In this document: positions 14,055-20,393 of the stretch, one piece after another
How positions within the stretch are numbered: the first letter of the stretch is position 1
Layout: each line of letters opens with the position of its first letter
Source of the DNA: JBBRTJ01 sp038244535
GTDB lineage: Bacteria > Actinomycetota > Acidimicrobiia > Acidimicrobiales > Ilumatobacteraceae
DNA length: 23,630 nt
Assembly: GCA_038244535.1 (NCBI GenBank)
Contig: JBBRTJ010000059.1
Coordinates: 1-23,630, forward strand
Direction of reading: 5' to 3'
Made by a program: the position numbers and the translations under genes
The notes under the pieces: model-generated
Database searches by the model: none
What the model saw: the letters and a program-made list of their open reading frames with translations, nothing else
What the model was told of the DNA's origin: nothing

Positions 14055-15460
14055 CCGTGCTCAGCGATCGGCCGGTCCGCCTGCGATTCGCTCCCTCACC
14101 GACCGGCTTCTTCCACGTCGGCAGCGCTCGCACCACGCTCTACAACTGGTGCGTTGCCCGCCAGATGGGCGGTACGTTCGTGCTGCGCATCGAGGACACC
14201 GATGCCGAGCGCAACAAGCCTGAGTGGACCGAGGGCATCTTGTCGGCCATGCGTTGGCTGGGCACCGAGTGGGACGAGGGGCCGTACTTCCAGAGCGAGC
14301 GCACGGCGCTCTACGCCGAGGCCGCTGCCCGCCTCCACGGCGCAGGCAAGGCGTACTACTGCGACTGCACACGCGAGGCGCTCGAGGATCGCACGGGCGA
14401 CCCCAACCAGGGTTACGACGGCTTCTGCCGCACCCGGGGGCTGACGGTGGGGCCAGGTCGAGCGCTGCGCTTCGTCACCCCTGACGAGGGCACCACGACG
14501 GTCATCGACCTCATCCGGGGCGAGCCGACGTTCGAGAACGCGCTGATCGAGGACTTCGTCATCGTGCGGGGCAACGGGGCCGCCATGTTCCTGCTCGCCA
14601 ACGTCGTCGACGACATCGACATGCGCATCACCCATGTCATCAGGGGCGAGGAGCACCTCCCCAACACCCCCAAGGCGCTCATGCTGTGGGATGCCCTCGA
14701 CGGCGGGCCCGAGCCGGTGTGGGCCCACGTGCCGGTGCTCGTCAACGAGCGCCGCCAGAAGCTCTCGAAGCGGCGCGACAAGGTCGCGCTCGAGATGTAC
14801 CGCGAGGACGGCTTCCTGGCCGAGTCCATGCGCAACTACCTGATGCTGCTGGGCTGGGCGCCCAAGGAGGGACCCGAGCTGCAGCCGTTCGCGTCCCTCG
14901 CCACGCAGTTCCGCCTCGAAGACGTGGTTCCGTCGCCTGCGTTCTTCGACGTCGTCAAGCTCACCGCCTTCAACGGCGACCACATCCGGCTGCTGCCCTT
15001 CGACGAGTTCCTCGACCTGTGCCGGCCGTGGATCAACAGCGACAGCGTGCCGTGGGCCAAGGATCGCTTCGACGAGGACCTGTTCGTGGCGCTCGCCCCC
15101 TTGGTGCAAGAGCGTGTTTCGCTGCTGTCCGAGGTGCCTGGCTACGTCGACTTCCTGTTCACCGACGAGGTCGCCTACGACGACACGGCGTGGTCGAAGG
15201 TCATGCTCAAGGCCAACGTGCCCGCGCTCCTCGGTGCGGTGGCCGATGCCTTCGGCACGTGCGAGTGGGAGCCCGATGCGCTCAAAGAGGCGCTCGAAGC
15301 GGCGGGCGTCGGTGTCGGCGTGACCAAGCGGCAGCAGGTCCCGGTGCGAGTGGCGGTCACGGGCAAGCAGTTCGGCATGCCGCTGTACGAGCCGATGGCG
15401 TTGCTCGGCCGTGATGTCGTGGTCGGCCGGATCGAGGCCGCCCGAGCCTGCCTCGCCTGA
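14051..15460 (+). CDS. gltX: Glutamyl-tRNA synthetase
   Basis: Predicted 469-residue class I aminoacyl-tRNA synthetase that charges tRNA-Glu, and possibly tRNA-Gln for later amidation, as is usual in bacteria without GlnRS. The ATP-binding HIGH-type motif is FAPSPTGFFHVGS (His22 to Ser25) and the KMSKS-type motif is KLSKR at 237-241. A zinc-site pattern CDC followed by YDGFC is present in the catalytic insertion. The C-terminal half carries the helical anticodon-binding domains, ending VTGKQFGMPLYEPMALLGRD, normal for the family. The ATG at 14051 is used because it overlaps the preceding stop codon as ATGA and precedes the first strand closely. The stop codon overlaps the YdcF-like start as TGATG. 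Confidence 0.97.
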   Translation: MTVLSDRPVRLRFAPSPTGFFHVGSARTTLYNWCVARQMGGTFVLRIEDTDAERNKPEWTEGILSAMRWLGTEWDEGPYFQSERTALYAEAAARLHGAGKAYYCDCTREALEDRTGDPNQGYDGFCRTRGLTVGPGRALRFVTPDEGTTTVIDLIRGEPTFENALIEDFVIVRGNGAAMFLLANVVDDIDMRITHVIRGEEHLPNTPKALMLWDALDGGPEPVWAHVPVLVNERRQKLSKRRDKVALEMYREDGFLAESMRNYLMLLGWAPKEGPELQPFASLATQFRLEDVVPSPAFFDVVKLTAFNGDHIRLLPFDEFLDLCRPWINSDSVPWAKDRFDEDLFVALAPLVQERVSLLSEVPGYVDFLFTDEVAYDDTAWSKVMLKANVPALLGAVADAFGTCEWEPDALKEALEAAGVGVGVTKRQQVPVRVAVTGKQFGMPLYEPMALLGRDVVVGRIEAARACLA

Positions 15461-16185
15461 TGAACGGCGACGACCGCCCGGTCGAGGAGGTCGTCGGTTC
15501 GCCCGCCCCCCAGGACGCGGCATCGAATGCGCTGACGGCCACGACCGCGGCCGCTCCCGTACGCCAGGCCCGGCACTGGTGGCGCAGTGCGGCCATCGGG
15601 GTCGCCGTCATCGTGGCGGTGGCGGTGTCCTGGTTCGCCCTCAACCTGTTCCAGGTGTGGCAGACGGGCCGGTCCGACCAGGCTCGCCCGGTCGACGCCA
15701 TCGTGGTGATGGGCGCCGCCCAGTACGACGGGCGTCCGTCGCCGCAGCTCGCGGCCCGCCTCGACCACGTCGTCGAGCTGTACCGCGCCGGATGGGCACC
15801 CCTCGTCATCACCACCGGGGGGAAGCTCCCCCTCGACCGCTTCACCGAAGCCGGCGCGTCAGCCAAGTACTTGACGGGGCGGGGGGTCCCGGCCAGCGCC
15901 ATCGTGCAAGAGGACAAGGGCCGCACGTCGTGGGAGTCGCTGCAGGGCGTGGCCCGCCTGATGCATGAGCGGAGCCTGAAGCGCGCCCTGCTCGTGTCCG
16001 ATCCCTACCACATGCTGCGCATCCGGTTGATGGGCGACGAGCTGGGCCTTGCGTCGTTCGTGTCGCCCACCCCCACCAGCCCGGTGTCAGGGTGGTCGGC
16101 GGCGCGTCGCGAGGTGCAGGAGGCGGCCGGGATCTCGGTGGGCCGGCTCATCGGTTGGGACCGCTTCGCCCGCTGGTTCGACTGA
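15460..16185 (+). CDS. YdcF/DUF218-family membrane-anchored protein
   Basis: Predicted 241-residue protein of the YdcF/SanA/ElyC (DUF218) family. After a low-complexity cytoplasmic tail of about 40 residues comes one membrane helix (residues 43-64), then the DUF218 domain. This starts with DAIVVMGAAQYDGRPSPQLAARLDHVVELY, followed by PLVITTGGKLPLDRFTEA and SDPYHMLRIRLMG, which are the conserved family blocks. Relatives act in cell-envelope or peptidoglycan-precursor homeostasis, but the reaction is unproven. The ATG shares one base with the gltX stop codon, so translation is coupled. A 22-bp stretch encoding APQDAAS in the tail is identical to part of ABC ATPase 2. Confidence 0.88.
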   Translation: MNGDDRPVEEVVGSPAPQDAASNALTATTAAAPVRQARHWWRSAAIGVAVIVAVAVSWFALNLFQVWQTGRSDQARPVDAIVVMGAAQYDGRPSPQLAARLDHVVELYRAGWAPLVITTGGKLPLDRFTEAGASAKYLTGRGVPASAIVQEDKGRTSWESLQGVARLMHERSLKRALLVSDPYHMLRIRLMGDELGLASFVSPTPTSPVSGWSAARREVQEAAGISVGRLIGWDRFARWFD

Positions 16186-16377
16186 CGCTCGGCGGTTCCT
16201 CGGGCTGACCGCCGTCAGTGGCCGCAGTTGGAGCAGTCACGGGCCCACGTTCCAGGCAAGCAACAAGCCCTGAAACGGAGAAGCTTGGCCATTTCAAGGC
16301 TGAGCGTTGGAGGGTCCCTGGACGCAGCTGCGTGATGCTCGGGGTGTCGTTGCCGACCCCGCACCGAGGAGACCGCC
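16186..16377. other. Spacer after the gltX operon, no gene recognised
   Basis: This 192-base stretch follows the YdcF-like gene. No tRNA, terminator hairpin with T-run or coding signal was found by eye. It is the first part of a roughly 780-bp poorly coding region that extends to the truncated sulfotransferase at about 16965. Confidence 0.5.
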
Positions 16378-16800
16378 ATGAGGTCCATGCCGAGCCACCA
16401 CAACGCGCTGAACGTCTCGCCGAACGCCCCGTCAGGGGAGCTCAGGGTTGCCCATCGAGAGGCCGCTGGCGTCCACCATCCCGATCTCCACGGGGGTCGG
16501 GGCGAGGTGCCGATGGCCGAGATCAACAACGGATGGCAGGCGCTCTCCGACCGCGCAGACCGGAAGCGATGCGACGCTGCCCTGCAGAGCGGGCCCGATC
16601 GCCCTGCACCGTCAGCGACCATTGCGCCTCCACCCCCGCCCTGGTGGTTCCCAACCGTCAGTCGCGACGATGCTGTCGACGAGCGCATGGCACCCATCAA
16701 GGGTGGCGCGCGCTACGGCCGGATCTTCTTCGGGACCGGCGCCATCACCGCCGTGAGCCTGACCCTCACCCTCACCCTCACCGTCACCCTCCTTCGCTGA
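16378..16800 (+). CDS. Uncertain small ORF with C-terminal hydrophobic segment
   Basis: I do not recognise this 140-residue reading frame. It starts at ATG 16378 with a good GAGGAG site nine bases upstream. An internal ATG at 16513 (MAEINNGWQALSDR) also has GAGG before it and would give 95 residues. The middle is proline-rich (APPPPPWW). The C terminus is a hydrophobic, beta/helix-prone stretch, IFFGTGAITAVSLT, followed by alternating Thr-Leu encoded by an ACCCTC hexamer repeat, which could act as one membrane segment. Codon usage is weaker than in neighbouring genes, especially in the N-terminal half. It may be a small membrane protein or a degenerate fragment beside the truncated sulfotransferase. 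Confidence 0.3.
   Translation: MRSMPSHHNALNVSPNAPSGELRVAHREAAGVHHPDLHGGRGEVPMAEINNGWQALSDRADRKRCDAALQSGPDRPAPSATIAPPPPPWWFPTVSRDDAVDERMAPIKGGARYGRIFFGTGAITAVSLTLTLTLTVTLLR
16762..16791 (+). repeat. ACCCTC hexamer repeat, five units
   Basis: Five tandem units of ACCCTC, the fourth with one change (ACCGTC). If the surrounding frame is translated they encode alternating Thr and Leu/Val at the end of the uncertain ORF. Likely replication slippage. Confidence 0.8.
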
Positions 16801-16894
16801 ACCTGCCGGCCCGGGTTCACACGGTGAGGACTCGGCTGGCAGCAGTGTGTTCACGACACCGTGGGTCACCTCCGGCGGCAGGCGGGTCCCAGCT

Positions 16895-16916
16895 GCCCTC
16901 CAACTCGAAGGAGGGC
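16895..16916. other. Perfect 7-bp hairpin before the sulfotransferase remnant
   Basis: GCCCTCC (16895-16901) faces GGAGGGC (16910-16916) around an eight-base loop AACTCGAA. It lies about 50 bases before recognisable sulfotransferase sequence begins. No T-run follows, so terminator function is uncertain. Confidence 0.4.
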
Positions 16917-16961
16917 ACTCGACCGCCAGAGCCGCGATCGCCAGCTGCTCCTGGCGCTGGC

Positions 16962-17600
16962 GTCATAGCCTCACTTCCCTTCGACGAACGGGCCACCTAC
17001 CTCGGTGTGCTGCGCGACCCCCGCGATGTGGCCCTGTCGTGGGACAACCATGTGGCCAACATCAACGTCGGGGCGTTGCTGAGCGCGCGGGAGCAGGCTG
17101 TGGGCAACGACGACTTGGCCGACTACGTCGCCCGGCGCCCCCTCGTCGCGCACGAGGATGAGCTGGACTGCTTCTGGGCGTGGGTGGACGCGAACGAGGT
17201 GCACGAGGGGAACGCAGGCCTGGCCCGGCTCGTGCACCACGCCACCACGGTGTGGGGGGCCCGGGACGAGCCGAACGTGGTGCTGTTGCGCTACAGCGAC
17301 CTCACCGCCGACCTCGACGGCCAGATGCGCGCGCTGGCCGAGCGGCTCGCCATCGACGTGCCCGAGGACCGCTGGCCCGAGCTGGTGGCGGCAGCACGGT
17401 TCGAGGCCATGCGCAGCTCCGCCACCACGGCCGCTCCGGACATGAGCCACGGGCTCTGGAAGGACCCCGCGGAGTTCTTCCACCGCGGTGGCGTGGGCCA
17501 TGGCGAGGCCATGCTCGGCCCCGAGGGCAACGCCCGCTACCTCGCCCGGGTCGCCACGCTGGCCGACCCGGAGGTGATCAGCTGGCTGCACCACCGGTAG
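16962..17600 (+). pseudogene. Sulfotransferase, 5'-truncated remnant
   Basis: From about 16965 the frame encodes the last 210 residues or so of a Sulfotransfer_1-type, PAPS-dependent sulfotransferase. ASLPFDERATYLGVLRDPRDVALSWDNHVANIN contains the 3'-phosphate-binding RDPRDVALS. Then come EPNVVLLRYSDLTADLDGQMRALAERL and LWKDPAEFFHRGGVGHGEAML, the usual C-terminal G-x-G region. The N-terminal third, with the PAPS 5'-phosphosulfate loop and the catalytic His/Lys region, is missing. The open frame continues upstream to 16218, but that part is Arg/Pro-rich and unlike any sulfotransferase, and other frames do not supply it. No ribosome-binding site precedes an internal start. It is probably inactive. 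Its last 23 bases overlap the 3' end of P450 no. 2 on the other strand. Confidence 0.8.
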
Positions 17601-18861
17601 GGGCATCCCACGACACCCACAGCTCCTTCATCGCCCGCAACGTGACGTTGGGGTGATGGGTGAAGTCGTTGCGGCCCGGCGTGAAGCGCAGGTTCGCCAT
17701 CCGATCGAGCATCGACTCGAAGGCGATGTTCTGCTCGAGGCGGCTGAGGCCCGCCCCCGGACAGTGGGTCTCGCCCACCGAGAACGCCAGGTGCTTGTTG
17801 GCATTGGCCCGGTCGACATCGAGCCTTGTCGGGTCAGCGAACACGCGCTGATCGCGGTTGGCCGCCGAGTAGCGCAGGTGCAGGCTTGACCCCTTGGGCA
17901 TCGTCACTCCGCTCAGCACGGTCTCCTTGGAGCAGAAGCGCACCATGCCCATCGTCGGCGATTCGAGGCGAAGCACTTCCTCGACGAAGCCCTTGACCTT
18001 GGAGCGATCGGCCTGCAGCGCGGCGTAGGTGTCGGGGTGGGTGAGCAGCAGCCACAGCCCCGAGGTGAGCGCGAAGGTGGTGGTCTCGTTGCCGCCGATG
18101 TAGAGGTGGTCGGCCATGTTGATGATCTCGGCGTCGGTCAGCGGACGCTCGCCCGAGAACCGCGCCTCGTTGGCCAGGAACGAGATGACGGAATCGTCGG
18201 GGTGGGCCCGCTTGTCCTGGATGGTCGCCTGGATGTGGTGCTGGAACTCCGCGCCATTCTCGCCGGCGTAGATCTCCTCCTCCTCGGTGAGCCCACCGCG
18301 GAACGGCAGCACCCACGCTTCCGACCACACCTTGAGCTGGGGGATGTCGGCGAGCTTGAAGCCCATCATCGTGGTGATGACCCGCACGGGCAGGGGCACG
18401 GCGAAGTCGCGCACGAACTCGCACTCGCCCCTGGCCACCAGGCTGTCGAGCAACTCGTCCACGACGCCCTGGATGAGGCGACGCCGGCGCTCGGCACCCA
18501 CCACGGAGAAGAACGGGTCGACCAGCTCGCGGTACCGGCGGTGCACCGGCGGGTCCACCGCGAGGTAGGCGACGCGGGGCCAGCCCTTCTCCGCGTAGAT
18601 GGCGGCGGTGCGGCTGGACTGGCCTCGGCCGGGGGTGTCCTCGCTCGCGCCCCGCAGGTAGACATCGGTCCGACGCAGCACCGTCTGGATGTCGTCGAAG
18701 CGCGTCAGCACGAACACGCTGGTGCCCGGCATCTGCCAGATCGGCGCCTCCTCGCGCAGGAGGTCATAGGTCGGGTACCAGTCCTCCTGCGTCGCCGGGT
18801 CGAAGAGGTTCACCTCGTCGAGCGAAGCCGGATGACCGGGGGTGCCCATGGTCGCGGTCAC
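17578..18861 (-). CDS. Cytochrome P450 (no. 2), unusual heme-loop sequence
   Basis: Predicted 427-residue P450. Hallmarks are the I-helix HLYIGGNETTTFAL, the K-helix EEVLR (ExxR), NRDQRVFADPTRLDVDR before the heme loop, and the loop FSVGETHCPGAGLSRLE with Cys367 as ligand. The loop departs from F-G-x-G-x-H/R-x-C: Thr is at the heme-propionate position and His one residue later. The rest of the fold is intact (DPPVHRRYRELVDPFFS for helix C). GTG 18861 is preferred because it overlaps the ABM gene stop codon as GTGA, with GGGAGG ten bases upstream; ATG 18849 is an alternative. It is coupled to the ABM protein, suggesting action on one substrate. Its stop codon overlaps the end of the sulfotransferase remnant. 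Confidence 0.92.
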   Translation of the reverse strand: MTATMGTPGHPASLDEVNLFDPATQEDWYPTYDLLREEAPIWQMPGTSVFVLTRFDDIQTVLRRTDVYLRGASEDTPGRGQSSRTAAIYAEKGWPRVAYLAVDPPVHRRYRELVDPFFSVVGAERRRRLIQGVVDELLDSLVARGECEFVRDFAVPLPVRVITTMMGFKLADIPQLKVWSEAWVLPFRGGLTEEEEIYAGENGAEFQHHIQATIQDKRAHPDDSVISFLANEARFSGERPLTDAEIINMADHLYIGGNETTTFALTSGLWLLLTHPDTYAALQADRSKVKGFVEEVLRLESPTMGMVRFCSKETVLSGVTMPKGSSLHLRYSAANRDQRVFADPTRLDVDRANANKHLAFSVGETHCPGAGLSRLEQNIAFESMLDRMANLRFTPGRNDFTHHPNVTLRAMKELWVSWDAPTGGAAS

Positions 18862-19277
18862 GCCTGTTCGGCCTCCCGAAGGTCGAGCCACCACGGTTGG
18901 ATCGTGGCGGCAAAGCGCTCGTGGTATTGGGCTTCGAGCTCCGAGGCGTCGCTCGGCAGCGGGGTGTGGTTCGTCGGGTTGAGGGGCGAGGCGGTAGCCA
19001 TCGGATCGACCCACTCGAGCTTGAGGCTCTCGATCACCGGGCCGTACTGGGGGCTGGCCGCCTCGTGGTGTGGGCTGGTCTGGTGGGCGAGAAAGCCGAG
19101 GTAGTCGGCGAACGATTCGAGGCAGTAGTAGGTGCGGGGCTCGGCACCGCGCCAGTACTCGTAGCGCCACGGGTCGACTTCTTCGGCGTGCGTGCGCCGG
19201 TACATCTCGGCCGCGATCTTCTCGAACGCCAACTCCTGGCCCGGGCGAACGGTGATGTGAGCGAGCAGCGTGGCCAT
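18858..19277 (-). CDS. ABM-domain (dimeric alpha/beta barrel) protein
   Basis: Predicted 139-residue protein. The first 95 residues look like an antibiotic-biosynthesis-monooxygenase (ABM) ferredoxin-like fold: LLAHITVRPGQELAFEKIAAEMYRRTHAEE, then YEYWRGAEPRTYYCLESFADYLGFLAHQTSPHH, and a closing strand ESLKLEWVDP. The remaining 45 residues, rich in acidic and aromatic residues, are an unusual tail. Family members are cofactor-free quinol mono-oxygenases or small ligand binders. The ATG at 19277 is the natural start of the fold and shares its A with the stop codon of a five-codon upstream frame (TGATG). The gene leads a two-gene minus-strand operon with P450 no. 2 and diverges from a secreted-protein gene over a 19-bp palindrome. 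Confidence 0.75.
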   Translation of the reverse strand: MATLLAHITVRPGQELAFEKIAAEMYRRTHAEEVDPWRYEYWRGAEPRTYYCLESFADYLGFLAHQTSPHHEAASPQYGPVIESLKLEWVDPMATASPLNPTNHTPLPSDASELEAQYHERFAATIQPWWLDLREAEQA

Positions 19278-19294
19278 CAGCAGTGCATCCCCAT
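19277..19294 (-). CDS. Possible leaderless 5-codon leader ORF (MGMHC)
   Basis: On the minus strand, TACGTT is followed by six bases and ATG at 19294, opening MGMHC. Its TGA overlaps the ATG of the ABM gene as TGATG. The hexamer spacing equals that of other apparent leaderless starts here, and the ABM start itself has no convincing ribosome-binding site. Translation of this mini-ORF would deliver ribosomes to the ABM gene. The last sense codon is Cys, which recalls the cysteine-sensing leader peptides known in mycobacteria, although one Cys is weak support. Confidence 0.4.
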   Translation of the reverse strand: MGMHC

Positions 19295-19300
19295 GGGCGA

Positions 19301-19306
19301 AACGTA
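19301..19306 (-). promoter_or_regulatory. Putative -10 hexamer of the ABM-P450 operon
   Basis: TACGTT on the minus strand, six bases before the mini-ORF start at 19294 and 23 bases before the ABM start codon. Confidence 0.42.
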
Positions 19307-19350
19307 CGGCGGCGCGTCCGGCCGCCGCCAAACGACCCGCATCACGAACG

Positions 19351-19369
19351 CACCTGAGGTGCTCAGGTG
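19351..19369. promoter_or_regulatory. 19-bp palindromic operator candidate
   Basis: CACCTGAGGTGCTCAGGTG has perfect 8-bp arms around a 3-bp centre. It lies in the 122-bp region between the divergent ABM-P450 operon (first ATG 19277, minus strand) and the secreted-protein gene (ATG 19400). A further half-site, CACCTCA (19374-19380), follows. Position and symmetry fit the site of a dimeric repressor controlling one or both directions. No candidate regulator gene is adjacent; the nearest is the DevR-like gene 3.4 kb away, whose family recognises a different sequence. Confidence 0.6.
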
Positions 19370-19399
19370 AGACACACCTCACCGTCCTCGGAGGATCTG

Positions 19400-20353
19400 A
19401 TGCTGAAGCACCCACTCGTGTCCGCTGTAGCCGCCCTGTCGATTGCCGTCGGCGCGGCGGTGGTGCTGCCGGCGTCAGCGACGGCGGCAGCACCTGACAG
19501 CCCCACTGCCGTGGTCGATGCCAGCGGTGCGCTCGTCTCGGGCTCCGGTGCCGTCTCGGTCACCGCGTCGGGCTTCGGGACCTACGAGGTCAAGTTCAAC
19601 CGCAACGTGTCGACCTGCGCCTACACGGCCACGGCGACGGCGCCCAACATCTTCGTCTTCGTGGCCGGCGGTCACACCGGGCCGCGGGGCGTCTACCTCG
19701 AGACGAAGAATCCGGGCGGGGGCCTCACGCCAGGAGGCTTCCACCTGTCGGTTTGGTGTGGCACGTCGAGCAAGCGGGCGGTGATCGCGGCCGACGGCAC
19801 CATCGTTCGGGGTCGCAAGGTCGTGTCGGTCACGACGTTCCCCTCGCTTCCCGGCCTGTATCAGGTGAAGTTCACGGCTTCGACGAACTTCTGCGTGGCC
19901 GCCGGGACGATCGGCGACACCGCCAACGGGCTGGTCTTCAGCCCGGCCTCGCTGACTGTCCAGACGCCTCGCCTCGGACCGAGCAGGATCATCGCCATCC
20001 AGATCAACGACCTCGCCGTCTTCGGTGGCGTGCCGTCGCTGCGGCCGTTCCACGTCGTGCTGACCTGTGGCGAGCCGGGCGTCCGATCGGCGACCGTCGT
20101 CAGCGACGGCACGCTGGCCACGGGCACCGCGTCGTCATCAACTCGCATCGGAGTGGGGAGCTACCGGGTCACGTTCCCGACCTCGATCGTCGGGTGTGCC
20201 ACCAGTGCCGTCGCCGCCGGAGAGGAGCTGACGACGGCCGGACAGGTGTGGGTCACGCCGACGTTCCGGGATGCATCCTCCGTCGACGTGCACACCACCG
20301 ATCTTGATGGCACCCCGGCCGACCACGCGGTGGCCGTGCTGGTGAGCTGCTGA
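19400..20353 (+). CDS. Secreted protein with three Cys-paired repeats
   Basis: Predicted 317-residue exported protein that I do not recognise. The ATG at 19400 has an excellent GGAGG site seven bases upstream, followed at once by a Sec signal peptide (LVSAVAALSIAVGAAVVLPASATA, likely cut after Ala29). The mature part is three divergent repeats of 85-100 residues starting near residues 37, 127 and 231. Each has the form A-V-V-x-x-D/S-G-x-L/I-V-x-G followed by G-x-Y-x-V-x-F, and each contains two cysteines: 73/120, 165/223 and 266/317. The last cysteine is the C-terminal residue. Predicted beta-rich, Thr/Val/Ala-rich domains suggest an extracellular or wall-associated structural or binding protein. 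It diverges from the ABM-P450 operon across a palindrome. Confidence 0.82.
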   Translation: MLKHPLVSAVAALSIAVGAAVVLPASATAAAPDSPTAVVDASGALVSGSGAVSVTASGFGTYEVKFNRNVSTCAYTATATAPNIFVFVAGGHTGPRGVYLETKNPGGGLTPGGFHLSVWCGTSSKRAVIAADGTIVRGRKVVSVTTFPSLPGLYQVKFTASTNFCVAAGTIGDTANGLVFSPASLTVQTPRLGPSRIIAIQINDLAVFGGVPSLRPFHVVLTCGEPGVRSATVVSDGTLATGTASSSTRIGVGSYRVTFPTSIVGCATSAVAAGEELTTAGQVWVTPTFRDASSVDVHTTDLDGTPADHAVAVLVSC

Positions 20354-20381
20354 GCTTTGGGAGCGGCCGGGCGGGCGGCGG

Positions 20382-20387
20382 TACCGT
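20382..20387 (+). promoter_or_regulatory. Putative -10 hexamer for leaderless SDR transcript
   Basis: TACCGT, six bases before the ATG at 20394. TTGGGA lies 19 bases further upstream as a weak -35 candidate. No Shine-Dalgarno site precedes the ATG. Confidence 0.45.
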
Positions 20388-20393
20388 CCGGTC

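Noticed and set aside
16186..16377. tRNA gene after gltX
   Set aside because: No T-loop signature or cloverleaf could be assembled by eye.
16215..16700. A 161-codon minus-strand frame in the poorly coding region
   Set aside because: There is no ribosome-binding site and no motif, and its composition is Ser/Arg-rich. It is not better supported than the plus-strand alternative.
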